Assembly (NCBI GenBank): GCA_041588495.1
Contig: JBFGWM010000044.1
Span: 1 to 14,567, forward strand
DNA from: JBFGWM01 sp041588495
GTDB lineage: Bacteria > Pseudomonadota > Gammaproteobacteria > Pseudomonadales > JBFGWM01
Direction of reading: 5' to 3'
Length of the DNA stretch: 14,567 nt
Part shown: piece by piece, positions 7,515 through 14,567 of the stretch
Position numbering within the stretch: the first letter of the stretch is position 1
Layout of the letters: every line of letters starts with the position of its first letter
Translations under genes and position numbers: made by a program
Notes under the pieces: model-generated
Database searches by the model: none
Told to the model about the DNA's origin: nothing
Seen by the model: the letters and a program-made list of their open reading frames with translations, nothing else

Positions 7515-8647
7515 TACTCAGAAGTAAGCACTGACTCCGTCAACGTCCTCGCGTTGATGTAGGCCTGCTCCGATATGGCGTGGTAGCTGGCCACGTTGCG
7601 CCGGAACTCCAGGAACGATGCATAGATCTTCTCCGCGAGGGGGTTCCCGGCAACCGTTTCCGCGACCACGTCCTCAGACAGTTCCCGCAGGCGCATCAGC
7701 ACCTCGTCGGGCAGCTTGCGCAGTTGCACGTCGTGCACTTCGACCAGTTCACGCAGGGCCGCGTTGTTGCGCGCGGTGTACTCGTCGAGCATGTCCTGGT
7801 TGACCGCGCGACAGGCCGTCATGAGGATTTCCTGCAGGTCCGCCGGCAACTTCGCGTACTGGTTCTTGTTGATCATGAACTCCAGCATCGCACCGGGCTC
7901 GTGCCACCCGGGGTAGTAGTAGTAACGGGCGGCCTTGTGCAGGCCGAAGGTCAGATCGTTGTAAGGGCCCACCCACTCGGTGGCATCGATGGCACCGGTC
8001 TGCAGGGAGGTGAACAGTTCACCGCCGGGCAGGGTCACCGGCACCCCGCCGGCCCGCTTCAGCACCTCGCCGCCCAGCCCGGGAATGCGCATCTTCAGTC
8101 CCTTGAGGTCGTCCAGGCTGTTGATCTCGCGGTTGAACCAGCCCGCCATCTGCACACCGGTGTTGCCGCCGGCGGCGGGAAGCAGGTTGTAACGCGCGTA
8201 GACTTCCTGCCAGAGTTCCAGCCCGCCGCCGTAGTGCAGCCAGCCGTTGATCTCCTGGGCCGTGAGCCCGAACGGCACCGCGGTGAAAAACTGCGCCTCG
8301 GGCGCCTTGCCTTTCCAGTAATAGGCGGCGCAATGGCCCATCTCCACGGTGCCCTGGGAAACGCTGTCGAAAACTTCCAGGGCCGGCACCAGTTCGTTGG
8401 CCCCGTAAACACGGATATCCAGGCGCCCCGCGCTCATCTTCTTCACCAGCACCGCGAGCCGCTCCGGGGCGGTGCCGAGACCCGGGAAATTCTTCGGCCA
8501 CGAGGTCACCAGCTTCCACTTGAAGGTCTGCTGCTTTTCCGTGGTTGCCGTGGCCTCCGGACAGTCGGCCCGCTCCCCGCTGCAGGCAGCCACCGCGGCG
8601 CCCGCGGTGCCCACGCCCAGGGTACGAATGAACCTGCGTCTTTCCAT
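7514..8647 (-). CDS. dctP: TRAP transporter substrate-binding protein (DctP family, TakP-like), Tat lipoprotein signal
   Basis: Periplasmic solute receptor for a TRAP transporter, 377 aa. The N-terminus reads MERRRFIRTLG, a twin-arginine export motif, then a hydrophobic stretch ending in a lipobox (VAAC, Cys22), so it is probably exported folded and lipid-anchored. The mature part has DctP landmarks: FDSVSQGTVEMGHCAAYYW near 93-111, LKGLKMRIPG with the carboxylate-binding Arg187, and GAIDATEWVGPYND near 218-231. Gln167, Glu224 and Trp225 sit about where the 2-oxoacid receptor TakP of Rhodobacter places its metal/ligand residues, from memory, so a 2-oxoacid ligand is plausible. The ATG at 8647 has GGAG 9 nt upstream. 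It lies 27 bp after uvrD on the same strand and converges on yciA; its likely partners are dctQ and dctM. Confidence 0.92.
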   Translation of the reverse strand: MERRRFIRTLGVGTAGAAVAACSGERADCPEATATTEKQQTFKWKLVTSWPKNFPGLGTAPERLAVLVKKMSAGRLDIRVYGANELVPALEVFDSVSQGTVEMGHCAAYYWKGKAPEAQFFTAVPFGLTAQEINGWLHYGGGLELWQEVYARYNLLPAAGGNTGVQMAGWFNREINSLDDLKGLKMRIPGLGGEVLKRAGGVPVTLPGGELFTSLQTGAIDATEWVGPYNDLTFGLHKAARYYYYPGWHEPGAMLEFMINKNQYAKLPADLQEILMTACRAVNQDMLDEYTARNNAALRELVEVHDVQLRKLPDEVLMRLRELSEDVVAETVAGNPLAEKIYASFLEFRRNVASYHAISEQAYINARTLTESVLTSE

Positions 8648-8674
8648 CTCGGCTTGCTCCTGTTCCGGGTTCCG

Positions 8675-10846
8675 TCAGTCGACCACTTCGAGGTTGGCGT
8701 AGCTGAGCATCAGCCACTTGGTGCCGTCGTCGTCGAAATTCACCTGCACGCGGGCGTGGTTGCCACGGCCCTCGCAGCCCAGCACCACCCCGGCGCCGAA
8801 CTTGGGGTGCTTGACCCTGCGCCCCAGCTCCACCCCGCCGGTGTCCTGCGGTTCATCGGCGAAACTGCCGCTGATCACCGGCGCCGGTCGCGAGATGCGG
8901 GTGTTCAGGCGAACCTCGCGCATGAGTTCCGCGGGAATCTCGCGCACGAAGCGCGACAGGCTGTGCCATTGCTCCGACCCATGCAGGCGTCGCGACTCGG
9001 CATGGGTCAGGTACAGCTTGCGCATGGCGCGGGTGATCCCCACGTAACAGAGGCGCCGTTCCTCCTCCAGGCGACCCGGTTCCTCCAGGGACATGGCGTG
9101 GGGGAACAGGCCCTCTTCCACGCCCGCGATAAACACCACCGGGAACTCCAGGCCCTTGGCCGAGTGCAGGGTCATCATCTGTACCGAGTCCTCGAAGTCC
9201 TCGGCCTGGGTGGCGCCGGATTCGAGGGCGGCGTGATCGATGAAGGCGGCCAGCGCCGCGCCCGGCGCATCGTCGTCGGCATCGCCCCAGAACTGGCGCG
9301 CCGCGGTGACCAGTTCCTGCAGGTTCTCGATGCGCGCCTGGCCACGCTCGCCCTTTTCCTTGCGGTGATGCTCGGCCAGCCCGGACTCCGCGATCACCCG
9401 CTCGACCTGGTCGTGCAGGGTCAACCCGGTGGTGGCCTCGTCGAGGCCGTCGATCAGTTCCAGGAACGCCACCACGGCCTTGGCTGCGCGGGTCGGCAGG
9501 CGCTTCTCCTGCAGCAATTGCACGGCAGCCTGCCACAGGGAGCAGCCCTGCTCCCGAGCGCGGTCGCGGAGGTCGGCCAGGGTGCGTTCGCCGATCCCGC
9601 GCGTGGGGACATTGACCACCCGCTCCATTGCCGCGTCATCGTTGCGGTTCATCAGCAGGCGCAGGTAGGCCATGGCGTTCTTGATTTCCGCGCGCTCGAA
9701 GAAGCGCTGGCCGCCGTAGATGCGGTAGGGCACGCCGGCGGAGATCAGCGCCTCTTCGAGCACCCGCGACTGTGCATTGGACCGGTACAGCACCGCCGCC
9801 TCGCTGTAGCGGCCGCCGTCCCGGCGCCAGGACTCGATCTCGCCGACAATGAAGCGGGCCTCGTCGATCTCGTTGAAACCGGCATAAAGCAGGATCGGCT
9901 CGCCCTGCACGTCGGACGTCCACAGGTTCTTGCCCATGCGTCCCGCGTTGTTTGCGATCAGGTGGTTGGCCGCCTCGAGGATGGTGCCGGTGGAGCGGTA
10001 GTTCTGTTCCAGGCGCACCGTGTTCACAGCGGGGAAGTCCTCGGTGAACTGGCGGATGTGTTCCATGCGCGCACCGCGCCAGCCGTAAATGGACTGGTCG
10101 TCGTCCCCGACCACGGTCATCTTCCCGCGACTGCCGGCCAGCAGGCGCAGCCACGCGTACTGGATGGTGTTGGTGTCCTGGAACTCGTCGACGAGGATGT
10201 GGGTGAAGCGCTGCTGGTAATGCTCCAGCAGGCGGGGCTGTTCCCGCCACAACTCGTGGGCGCGCAGCAGGAGCTCGGCGAAATCCACCAGCCCGCCGTT
10301 GGCGCACGCCGCCTCGTAGGCTTCGTAAACCCGCTTCATGGTCACCAGCCAGGGGTTGCCCTGGGGGTCGACATGGCGCGGGCGCAGTCCCTCGTCCTTG
10401 CGCTCGTTGATGAAGTACAGCGCCTGGCGCGCAGGCCACTGGGCCTCCTCGAGACCGAGGCCTTTCATCACCCGGCGCACCACCCGCGACTGGTCGTCGG
10501 CATCGAGGATCTGGAAATTCTCGGGCAGGCCCGCCTCCTGCCAGTGCGCGCGCAGCAGACGGTGGGCAAGTCCGTGGAAGGTGCCGATCCACATCCCGCG
10601 TGCGGAAACCTCGAGCATGCGCTCGATGCGTCCGCGCATCTCGGCGGCGGCCTTGTTGGTGAAGGTCACGGCAAGAATGCTGTTGGGACTCACGCCCTCG
10701 GCCTGGATCAGCCAGGCGATGCGGTGCACCAGCACGCGGGTCTTACCACTGCCCGCGCCAGCCAGCACCAACAGGTGGCTGTCGGGGGCGGCCACCGCCT
10801 CGCGCTGCGCGGCATTCAGGGGGTCGAGAATGTGGGAGACATCCAT
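8675..10846 (-). CDS. uvrD: DNA helicase II UvrD (superfamily 1A 3'-5' helicase)
   Basis: ATP-driven 3'-5' helicase acting in nucleotide excision repair, mismatch repair and removal of recombination filaments. All SF1A motifs are seen: Walker A GAGSGKT at 30-36, motif Ia TFTNKAAAEM at 61-70, DEFQDTN at 220-226, GDDDQSIYGWRGA at 247-259, QNYRST at 281-286, then MTLHSAKGLEFPVVF and the C-terminal VGITRA. The length of 723 aa matches E. coli UvrD (720) rather than Rep (673). The last 50 residues (HPKFGAGVV...VNFDDDGTKWLMLSYANLEVVD) form the Tudor-like RNA polymerase-binding module typical of UvrD/PcrA. I chose the ATG at 10846 because homology starts at DPLNAAQREAV; upstream in-frame sequence is edd tail and spacer. 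There is no clear ribosome binding site, and a palindrome lies 7 nt before the start. It follows edd by 61 bp. Confidence 0.96.
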   Translation of the reverse strand: MDVSHILDPLNAAQREAVAAPDSHLLVLAGAGSGKTRVLVHRIAWLIQAEGVSPNSILAVTFTNKAAAEMRGRIERMLEVSARGMWIGTFHGLAHRLLRAHWQEAGLPENFQILDADDQSRVVRRVMKGLGLEEAQWPARQALYFINERKDEGLRPRHVDPQGNPWLVTMKRVYEAYEAACANGGLVDFAELLLRAHELWREQPRLLEHYQQRFTHILVDEFQDTNTIQYAWLRLLAGSRGKMTVVGDDDQSIYGWRGARMEHIRQFTEDFPAVNTVRLEQNYRSTGTILEAANHLIANNAGRMGKNLWTSDVQGEPILLYAGFNEIDEARFIVGEIESWRRDGGRYSEAAVLYRSNAQSRVLEEALISAGVPYRIYGGQRFFERAEIKNAMAYLRLLMNRNDDAAMERVVNVPTRGIGERTLADLRDRAREQGCSLWQAAVQLLQEKRLPTRAAKAVVAFLELIDGLDEATTGLTLHDQVERVIAESGLAEHHRKEKGERGQARIENLQELVTAARQFWGDADDDAPGAALAAFIDHAALESGATQAEDFEDSVQMMTLHSAKGLEFPVVFIAGVEEGLFPHAMSLEEPGRLEEERRLCYVGITRAMRKLYLTHAESRRLHGSEQWHSLSRFVREIPAELMREVRLNTRISRPAPVISGSFADEPQDTGGVELGRRVKHPKFGAGVVLGCEGRGNHARVQVNFDDDGTKWLMLSYANLEVVD

Positions 10847-10853
10847 GACGCGG

Positions 10854-10868
10854 CAGTCTACCAGACTG
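10854..10868. promoter_or_regulatory. 15-bp palindrome immediately upstream of uvrD
   Basis: CAGTCT-ACC-AGACTG: perfect 6-bp arms around a 3-bp centre, ending 7 bp before the uvrD ATG. In RNA it would hairpin over the region where a ribosome binding site should be, and none is recognisable. As DNA it could be an operator. It is not the CTGT-N8-ACAG LexA box that controls uvrD in enterobacteria. Function is inferred from position only. Confidence 0.4.
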
Positions 10869-10887
10869 GCGCAGGACGAATAAGGCG

Positions 10888-10908
10888 AACCCGGTACCGC
10901 GGCGGGTT
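10888..10908 (-). terminator. Weak hairpin at the end of edd
   Basis: AACCCG (10888-10893) and CGGGTT (10903-10908) form a 6-bp stem with a 9-nt loop, beginning at the edd stop codon. On the minus strand it is followed by CGCCTTATTCG, a poor T-tract. At most it is a partial terminator or mRNA-end stabiliser between edd and uvrD. Confidence 0.3.
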
Positions 10909-12731
10909 TACAGGGGTGGCGGCTCGAAGTTGGCGAGGGCACCTTCCTCGGCACCGCTGGCGTGCTGGCGAAAGCCGCTGAACAACTCGCGGCCCAGGCC
11001 GGACGCGTGCCCCTGCAGGTTGGGCGTCATGCTTTCCCGGGAGGACCACACGGCCTCCTCCACGTGCACGTGCAGAATCCCGCGTTCGGCGTCGATGCTG
11101 ATGAGGTCTCCATCCTGCACGCGACCGATGCCACCGCCGGATACGGCCTCCGGAGAGACGTGGATTGCGGCCGGCACCTTGCCCGAGGCACCGGACATGC
11201 GCCCGTCAGTGACCAGTGCCACCCGGCGCCCGCGGTCCTGCAGCGACCCGAGCACCGGGGTCAGCTTGTGCAGTTCCGGCATGCCGTTGGCGCGTGGCCC
11301 CTGCCAGGGCAGCACGGCGACGAAATTGCGGTCCAGGCGGCCGGCGCGGAAAGCGGCCTCTACCGCCTCCTGGCTGTGGAACACGATCGCCGGCGCCTCG
11401 ACTTTCATGTGCTCGGGCTTCAGCGCCGAGGTCTTCAGAATGGCGCGGCCCAGGTTGCCCTGCACCAGGCACAGTCCACCATTGGCGCGGAACGGCTCGG
11501 CAACCCCGCGCAGGACGTCGCGGTCTGTGCTGGGTCCCGCCGACTCGCGATAGGCAAGAGCTCCGCCGCTGAAATCGGCATCCAGCCCGTAGCGGGACAG
11601 GCCGGGACCGGCAACCGTACGCACGTCCTCGTGGAGCAACCCGGCGGACAACAGTTCACGGACCAGGAAGGCGATGCCCCCCGCCGCATGGAACGCGTTC
11701 ACGTCGGCCTCGCCGTTGGGGTAGACCTGCGCCAGCAGGGGAACCTCGGCCGACAGCGCGGCGAAGTCGTCCCAGTTGACCTGGATACCGGCGGCAAGCG
11801 CCATCGCAACCAGGTGGATGGTGTGGTTGGTCGAGCCGCCACTGGCCAGCAGGCCGACGATGCCATTGACCACCGCATGCTCGTCGATGACCTCCGCCAG
11901 GGGCGTGTACTCGGCGCCGAGTGCCGTGATTTCCAGCAGGCGCGCGGTGGCGGCCCGCGTGAACAGGTCCCGCTCGGGCGCATGGGGGTGGATGAACGAC
12001 GCGCCGGGCAGGTGCAGTCCCATCATCTCGACCACCAGCTGGTTGCTGTTCGCGGTGCCGTAAAACGTGCAGGTTCCCGGACCGTGGTAAGCCGCGCATT
12101 CCGCCTCCAGCAATTCCTCGCGCCCGGCCCGGCCTTCCGCGTAGCGCTGCCGCACCTTGGCCTTGGTCGCATTGGGCAGCCCGCTGGACATCGGCCCTCC
12201 GGGAACGAAGATCACCGGCAGGTGGCCGAAGCGCAGGGCGCCGATCAGCAGCCCCGGAACGATCTTGTCGCAGATTCCCAGGCACAGGGCGCCGTCGAAC
12301 AGGTCATGGGACAGGGCGATCGCGGTGCTCATGGCGATCACCTCGCGACTGAACAGCGACAGTTCCATTCCGGCGCGACCCTGGGTCACCCCGTCGCACA
12401 TGGCGGGCACTCCGCCCGCGAACTGCGCCACGCCGCCGAGCTCGCGGGCCGCCTCCTTGATGATCGCCGGAAAGCGCTCGTAGGGCTGGTGCGCGGAAAG
12501 CATGTCGTTGTACGAGGAGACAATCGCCAGGTTGGGATGCGCGCTGGTCGCCAGCAGTTTTTTCTCGGAATCCGAGTGCACCGCGATGCCATGGGCGAGG
12601 TTCGAGCATGACACCCGGCTGCGCTGCGGCCCATCCGCCGCGGCCGCACGCACCATGTCAAGGTAACGGCCGCGGGTCGACGCGCTGCGCTCGCGGATTC
12701 GCTCGGTGACCTGTTCCAGGACCGGATTCAT
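10908..12731 (-). CDS. edd: Phosphogluconate dehydratase (Entner-Doudoroff pathway)
   Basis: Dehydrates 6-phosphogluconate to 2-keto-3-deoxy-6-phosphogluconate in the cytoplasm, the committed step of the Entner-Doudoroff route. The protein is 607 aa against 603 in E. coli. It belongs to the IlvD/Edd family and has the three cysteines expected to hold the Fe-S cluster: Cys112 in MCDGVTQG, Cys154 in GICDKIVPG and Cys221 in GTCTFYGTANSNQ. The last motif, with its TANSNQ run, separates Edd from the dihydroxyacid dehydratase IlvD. The C-terminal TDGRMSGASGKVPAAIHVSPEA segment forms part of the active site in this family. The ATG at 12731 opens the homologous sequence; only a weak GGAA lies upstream. 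It is 28 bp after pgl in the order zwf-pgl-edd. No aldolase gene (eda) is in the window. Confidence 0.96.
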   Translation of the reverse strand: MNPVLEQVTERIRERSASTRGRYLDMVRAAAADGPQRSRVSCSNLAHGIAVHSDSEKKLLATSAHPNLAIVSSYNDMLSAHQPYERFPAIIKEAARELGGVAQFAGGVPAMCDGVTQGRAGMELSLFSREVIAMSTAIALSHDLFDGALCLGICDKIVPGLLIGALRFGHLPVIFVPGGPMSSGLPNATKAKVRQRYAEGRAGREELLEAECAAYHGPGTCTFYGTANSNQLVVEMMGLHLPGASFIHPHAPERDLFTRAATARLLEITALGAEYTPLAEVIDEHAVVNGIVGLLASGGSTNHTIHLVAMALAAGIQVNWDDFAALSAEVPLLAQVYPNGEADVNAFHAAGGIAFLVRELLSAGLLHEDVRTVAGPGLSRYGLDADFSGGALAYRESAGPSTDRDVLRGVAEPFRANGGLCLVQGNLGRAILKTSALKPEHMKVEAPAIVFHSQEAVEAAFRAGRLDRNFVAVLPWQGPRANGMPELHKLTPVLGSLQDRGRRVALVTDGRMSGASGKVPAAIHVSPEAVSGGGIGRVQDGDLISIDAERGILHVHVEEAVWSSRESMTPNLQGHASGLGRELFSGFRQHASGAEEGALANFEPPPL

Positions 12732-12759
12732 GACATCTGTTCCATTGCCGACTCCACCT

Positions 12760-13455
12760 TCAGGGCGACCAGTACACTTCCACCGGCACCCGCTGCTGGT
12801 GCAGCACGGCGCGCACCGGCAGCTCCTCTGCCGACCCCGGGTGGAGGGCCTCGTTCAGCACCGCCCACTTGTCCTCCCCGGTCAGCGGCAACAGCACCAG
12901 CTCGGCGTCGAGTAGCGCCCGCAGACCGAGACTCATCCGCTCATGGGGCGGATCCGGCGCGCGGTTGGCGACGCACCACGCGGCGTCGCCAAGTCCCTCG
13001 CGGGTCGCGGGCTGTCCCGGGAACAGGGACGCGGTATGCCCGTCCCCACCCATCCCCAGCATGACCAGGTCAAATGGGCGCGGCATGCTTTGGATGATCG
13101 TCCCGACCGCGGGCACGGCATCCTCGACCGTGGTTCCCGGCTGCCACAGGCCGGTGAGACGATGGCGGTCCGACGACACCCCGCGCAACAGGGTTTCGGT
13201 GACCAGGCGCTGGTTGCTGGCCGCATCATCGGGGGGCACCCAGCGCTCGTCGGAGAGGGTGATGTAGAGTTCCCGCCACGGCAGGCCATGGCGGTTGAGG
13301 GACTCGAAAACCGGTTTCGGGGTGGAACCGCCGGGCACCACGATGGAGGCCCGGCCGCGCGCGGTGACCGCGCCACCCACCACCTCGCTCACCCGCGCCG
13401 CCACCCGCGTGCACCAGGTTTCGCGATCGTCGATGCGGTAGACCCAGGGTTCCAT
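12760..13455 (-). CDS. pgl: 6-phosphogluconolactonase (DevB/SOL type)
   Basis: Hydrolyses 6-phosphogluconolactone to 6-phosphogluconate, between glucose-6-phosphate dehydrogenase and Edd. The 231-aa protein belongs to the family related to glucosamine-6-phosphate isomerase. Its motifs are VVPGGSTPKPVF at 39-50, ITLSDERWVP at 65-74, and DLVMLGMGGDGHTASLFPG at 129-147, which carries the catalytic GDGHTAS segment. HERMSL at 171-176 follows. It is unrelated in fold to the E. coli YbhE-type lactonase. The ATG at 13455 starts 6 bp after the zwf stop, with no evident ribosome binding site, so translation is probably coupled to zwf. The product feeds edd, the next gene. Confidence 0.95.
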   Translation of the reverse strand: MEPWVYRIDDRETWCTRVAARVSEVVGGAVTARGRASIVVPGGSTPKPVFESLNRHGLPWRELYITLSDERWVPPDDAASNQRLVTETLLRGVSSDRHRLTGLWQPGTTVEDAVPAVGTIIQSMPRPFDLVMLGMGGDGHTASLFPGQPATREGLGDAAWCVANRAPDPPHERMSLGLRALLDAELVLLPLTGEDKWAVLNEALHPGSAEELPVRAVLHQQRVPVEVYWSP

Positions 13456-13461
13456 GGCGCG

Positions 13462-14567
13462 CTACTGGACCAGGTTCTCGTGCCAGCGGAAACCGTCACG
13501 CTCAATCAGTTCGTTGGCGCGGTCCGGCCCCATGGTGCCGGCCTTGTAAAGCTTGGGCTGCTGGTAATGCGCCTGCCAACCCTCGATGATGGGGTCAATC
13601 CACGCCCACGCCGTCTCGATCTCGTCCTTGCGCATGAACAGCGTGGAGTCGCCACGGAGCACGTCCAGCAACAGGCGCTCGTAGGCGTCCCAGCGGCGGC
13701 GCTTGAAGGCGTGGGCGAGATTCAGATCCAGGGGCACCGGGCGCAGCGCCATACCCTTACCGGGAATCTTGGTATTGAGCATCAGCTCAATGCCCTCTTC
13801 GGGCTGCAGCTGGATGACCAGGCGGTTGCCGGCGTGAACGCCGCCGTCCGGGTCGAATATCTGGTGCGCAACAGGCTTGAAGTGCACCACGATCTCGGAG
13901 AAGCGTCGCGCCAGGCGCTTGCCGGTGCGCAGGTAGAACGGGGTCCCCGACCAGCGCCAGCTGTCGACCTCGAGGCGCAACGCAACGAAGGTTTCGGTAT
14001 TCGACTCGGGCGCCACACCTTCCTCGAAATAGTACGCCGGGACCTCGCGGCCGCTCACCACGCTGGCGGTGTACTGTCCGCGCACGGTGCGGGTTTTCAC
14101 GGCCTCCCCGCGGATGGGACGCAGGGCCTGGAGAACCTTCATTTTTTCGTTGCGTACCGCGTGTTGTTCGAAGCGCACCGGCGGTTCCATGGCGGTCAGG
14201 CACAACAACTGCAGCAGGTGGTTCTGAACCATGTCACGCATGGCGCCCGAACTGTCGTAGTAGTCGCCGCGGTCCTCGACCCCGATGGTCTCGGTCACGC
14301 TGATCTCCACGTAGTCGATGTGCGCCGCGCGCCACAAGGGCTCGAAAATCGCGTTGCCGAAACGCAGGGCCATCAGGTTCTGGACGGTCTCCTTGCCCAG
14401 GTAATGATCGATGCGGAATACCTGGTCCTCTCCGAACACCTGTCCCACCGCCTCGTTGATGGCCAGGGCCGACTGCAGGTCATGGCCCAGGGGCTTCTCC
14501 AGCACGACGCGGGTTTCCGCATTGACCAGACCGGCATCGTCCATGTACTGGCAGATCTCCGCGTAAA
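13462..14567 (-). CDS. zwf: Glucose-6-phosphate 1-dehydrogenase, N-terminus cut by window edge
   Basis: Oxidises glucose-6-phosphate to 6-phosphogluconolactone with reduction of NAD(P)+, the entry step to the Entner-Doudoroff and oxidative pentose phosphate routes. The last 367 residues are visible. The usual length is near 490, so about 120 residues including the Rossmann nucleotide-binding motif lie beyond the right edge. Seen here are VVLEKPLGHDL near the left end of the fragment, the signature substrate-binding motif RIDHYLGKE at fragment residues 51-59, and MRDMVQNHLLQLLCL at about 109-123. The reading frame is open to the last base, and the ATG at 14544 is internal, not the start. It is the first visible gene of the zwf-pgl-edd-uvrD-dctP directon, whose promoter is outside the window. 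Confidence 0.96.
   Translation of the reverse strand, partial: YAEICQYMDDAGLVNAETRVVLEKPLGHDLQSALAINEAVGQVFGEDQVFRIDHYLGKETVQNLMALRFGNAIFEPLWRAAHIDYVEISVTETIGVEDRGDYYDSSGAMRDMVQNHLLQLLCLTAMEPPVRFEQHAVRNEKMKVLQALRPIRGEAVKTRTVRGQYTASVVSGREVPAYYFEEGVAPESNTETFVALRLEVDSWRWSGTPFYLRTGKRLARRFSEIVVHFKPVAHQIFDPDGGVHAGNRLVIQLQPEEGIELMLNTKIPGKGMALRPVPLDLNLAHAFKRRRWDAYERLLLDVLRGDSTLFMRKDEIETAWAWIDPIIEGWQAHYQQPKLYKAGTMGPDRANELIERDGFRWHENLVQ

Noticed and set aside
10855..10883. A uvrD promoter (TTATTC...TAGACT on the minus strand)
   Set aside because: The -35 matches only 2 of 6 consensus bases and the -10 only 4 of 6, so it is not distinguishable from chance.
7580..10981. A 1133-codon open frame on the plus strand antisense to dctP and uvrD
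   Set aside because: It is in exact codon register with both minus-strand genes, so its stops would need sense codons TTA, CTA or TCA, which are rare in this GC-rich genome. Its translation is low-complexity and rich in His, Gln and Gly, and the minus-strand genes have full conserved motifs.
10962..12611. A 549-codon plus-strand open frame antisense to edd
   Set aside because: In exact register with edd and explained by codon bias; edd has all its conserved cysteines and expected length.

Overview
The window is a GC-rich, densely coded chromosomal segment with no mobile element, CRISPR array, rRNA or tRNA that I can see. Several things suggest a gammaproteobacterium: the enlarged PstC and PstA proteins paired with a PstS of about 320 aa, a consensus-like PhoB box, a UvrD with the Tudor-like C-terminus, a YciA-type thioesterase, and a zwf-pgl-edd Entner-Doudoroff cluster. 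The high-GC codon use and the TRAP transporter would fit a Chromatiales/Ectothiorhodospiraceae-like lineage, but that placement is a guess.

Positions 1-4934 (minus strand) hold the start of a phosphate-uptake operon, pstS-pstC-pstA. pstA runs off the left edge, and pstB and phoU are presumably beyond it. A Pho box with a well-placed -10 drives pstS. A hairpin with a five-T tail between pstS and pstC can explain why the binding protein is made in excess over the permeases. Positions 4935-5150 are a divergent control region shared with a plus-strand operon.

Positions 5151-7493 (plus strand) hold dctQ-dctM-yciA with overlapping ends: the two membrane subunits of a TRAP transporter and a hotdog acyl-CoA thioesterase. 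The matching periplasmic binding protein gene, dctP (7514-8647), lies on the opposite strand and converges on yciA. A perfect inverted repeat joins the two stop codons.

Positions 7514-14567 (minus strand) form one tightly spaced directon read zwf (partial) > pgl > edd > uvrD > dctP. zwf, pgl and edd convert glucose-6-phosphate to 2-keto-3-deoxy-6-phosphogluconate; the aldolase gene eda is not in the window. uvrD encodes the repair helicase, and a 15-bp palindrome lies just before its start codon. The dctP product has a twin-arginine signal with a lipobox and resembles 2-oxoacid-binding TRAP proteins.

All genes look intact apart from the two cut by the window edges. I found no clear candidate for a wholly new system. 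The most useful leads are the regulatory structures (Pho box, intra-operon terminator, uvrD palindrome, dctQ leader hairpin), the split TRAP locus containing a thioesterase, and the periplasmic insertions in PstC and PstA. No gene-free stretch exceeds 300 bases; the largest is the 216-bp divergent region.
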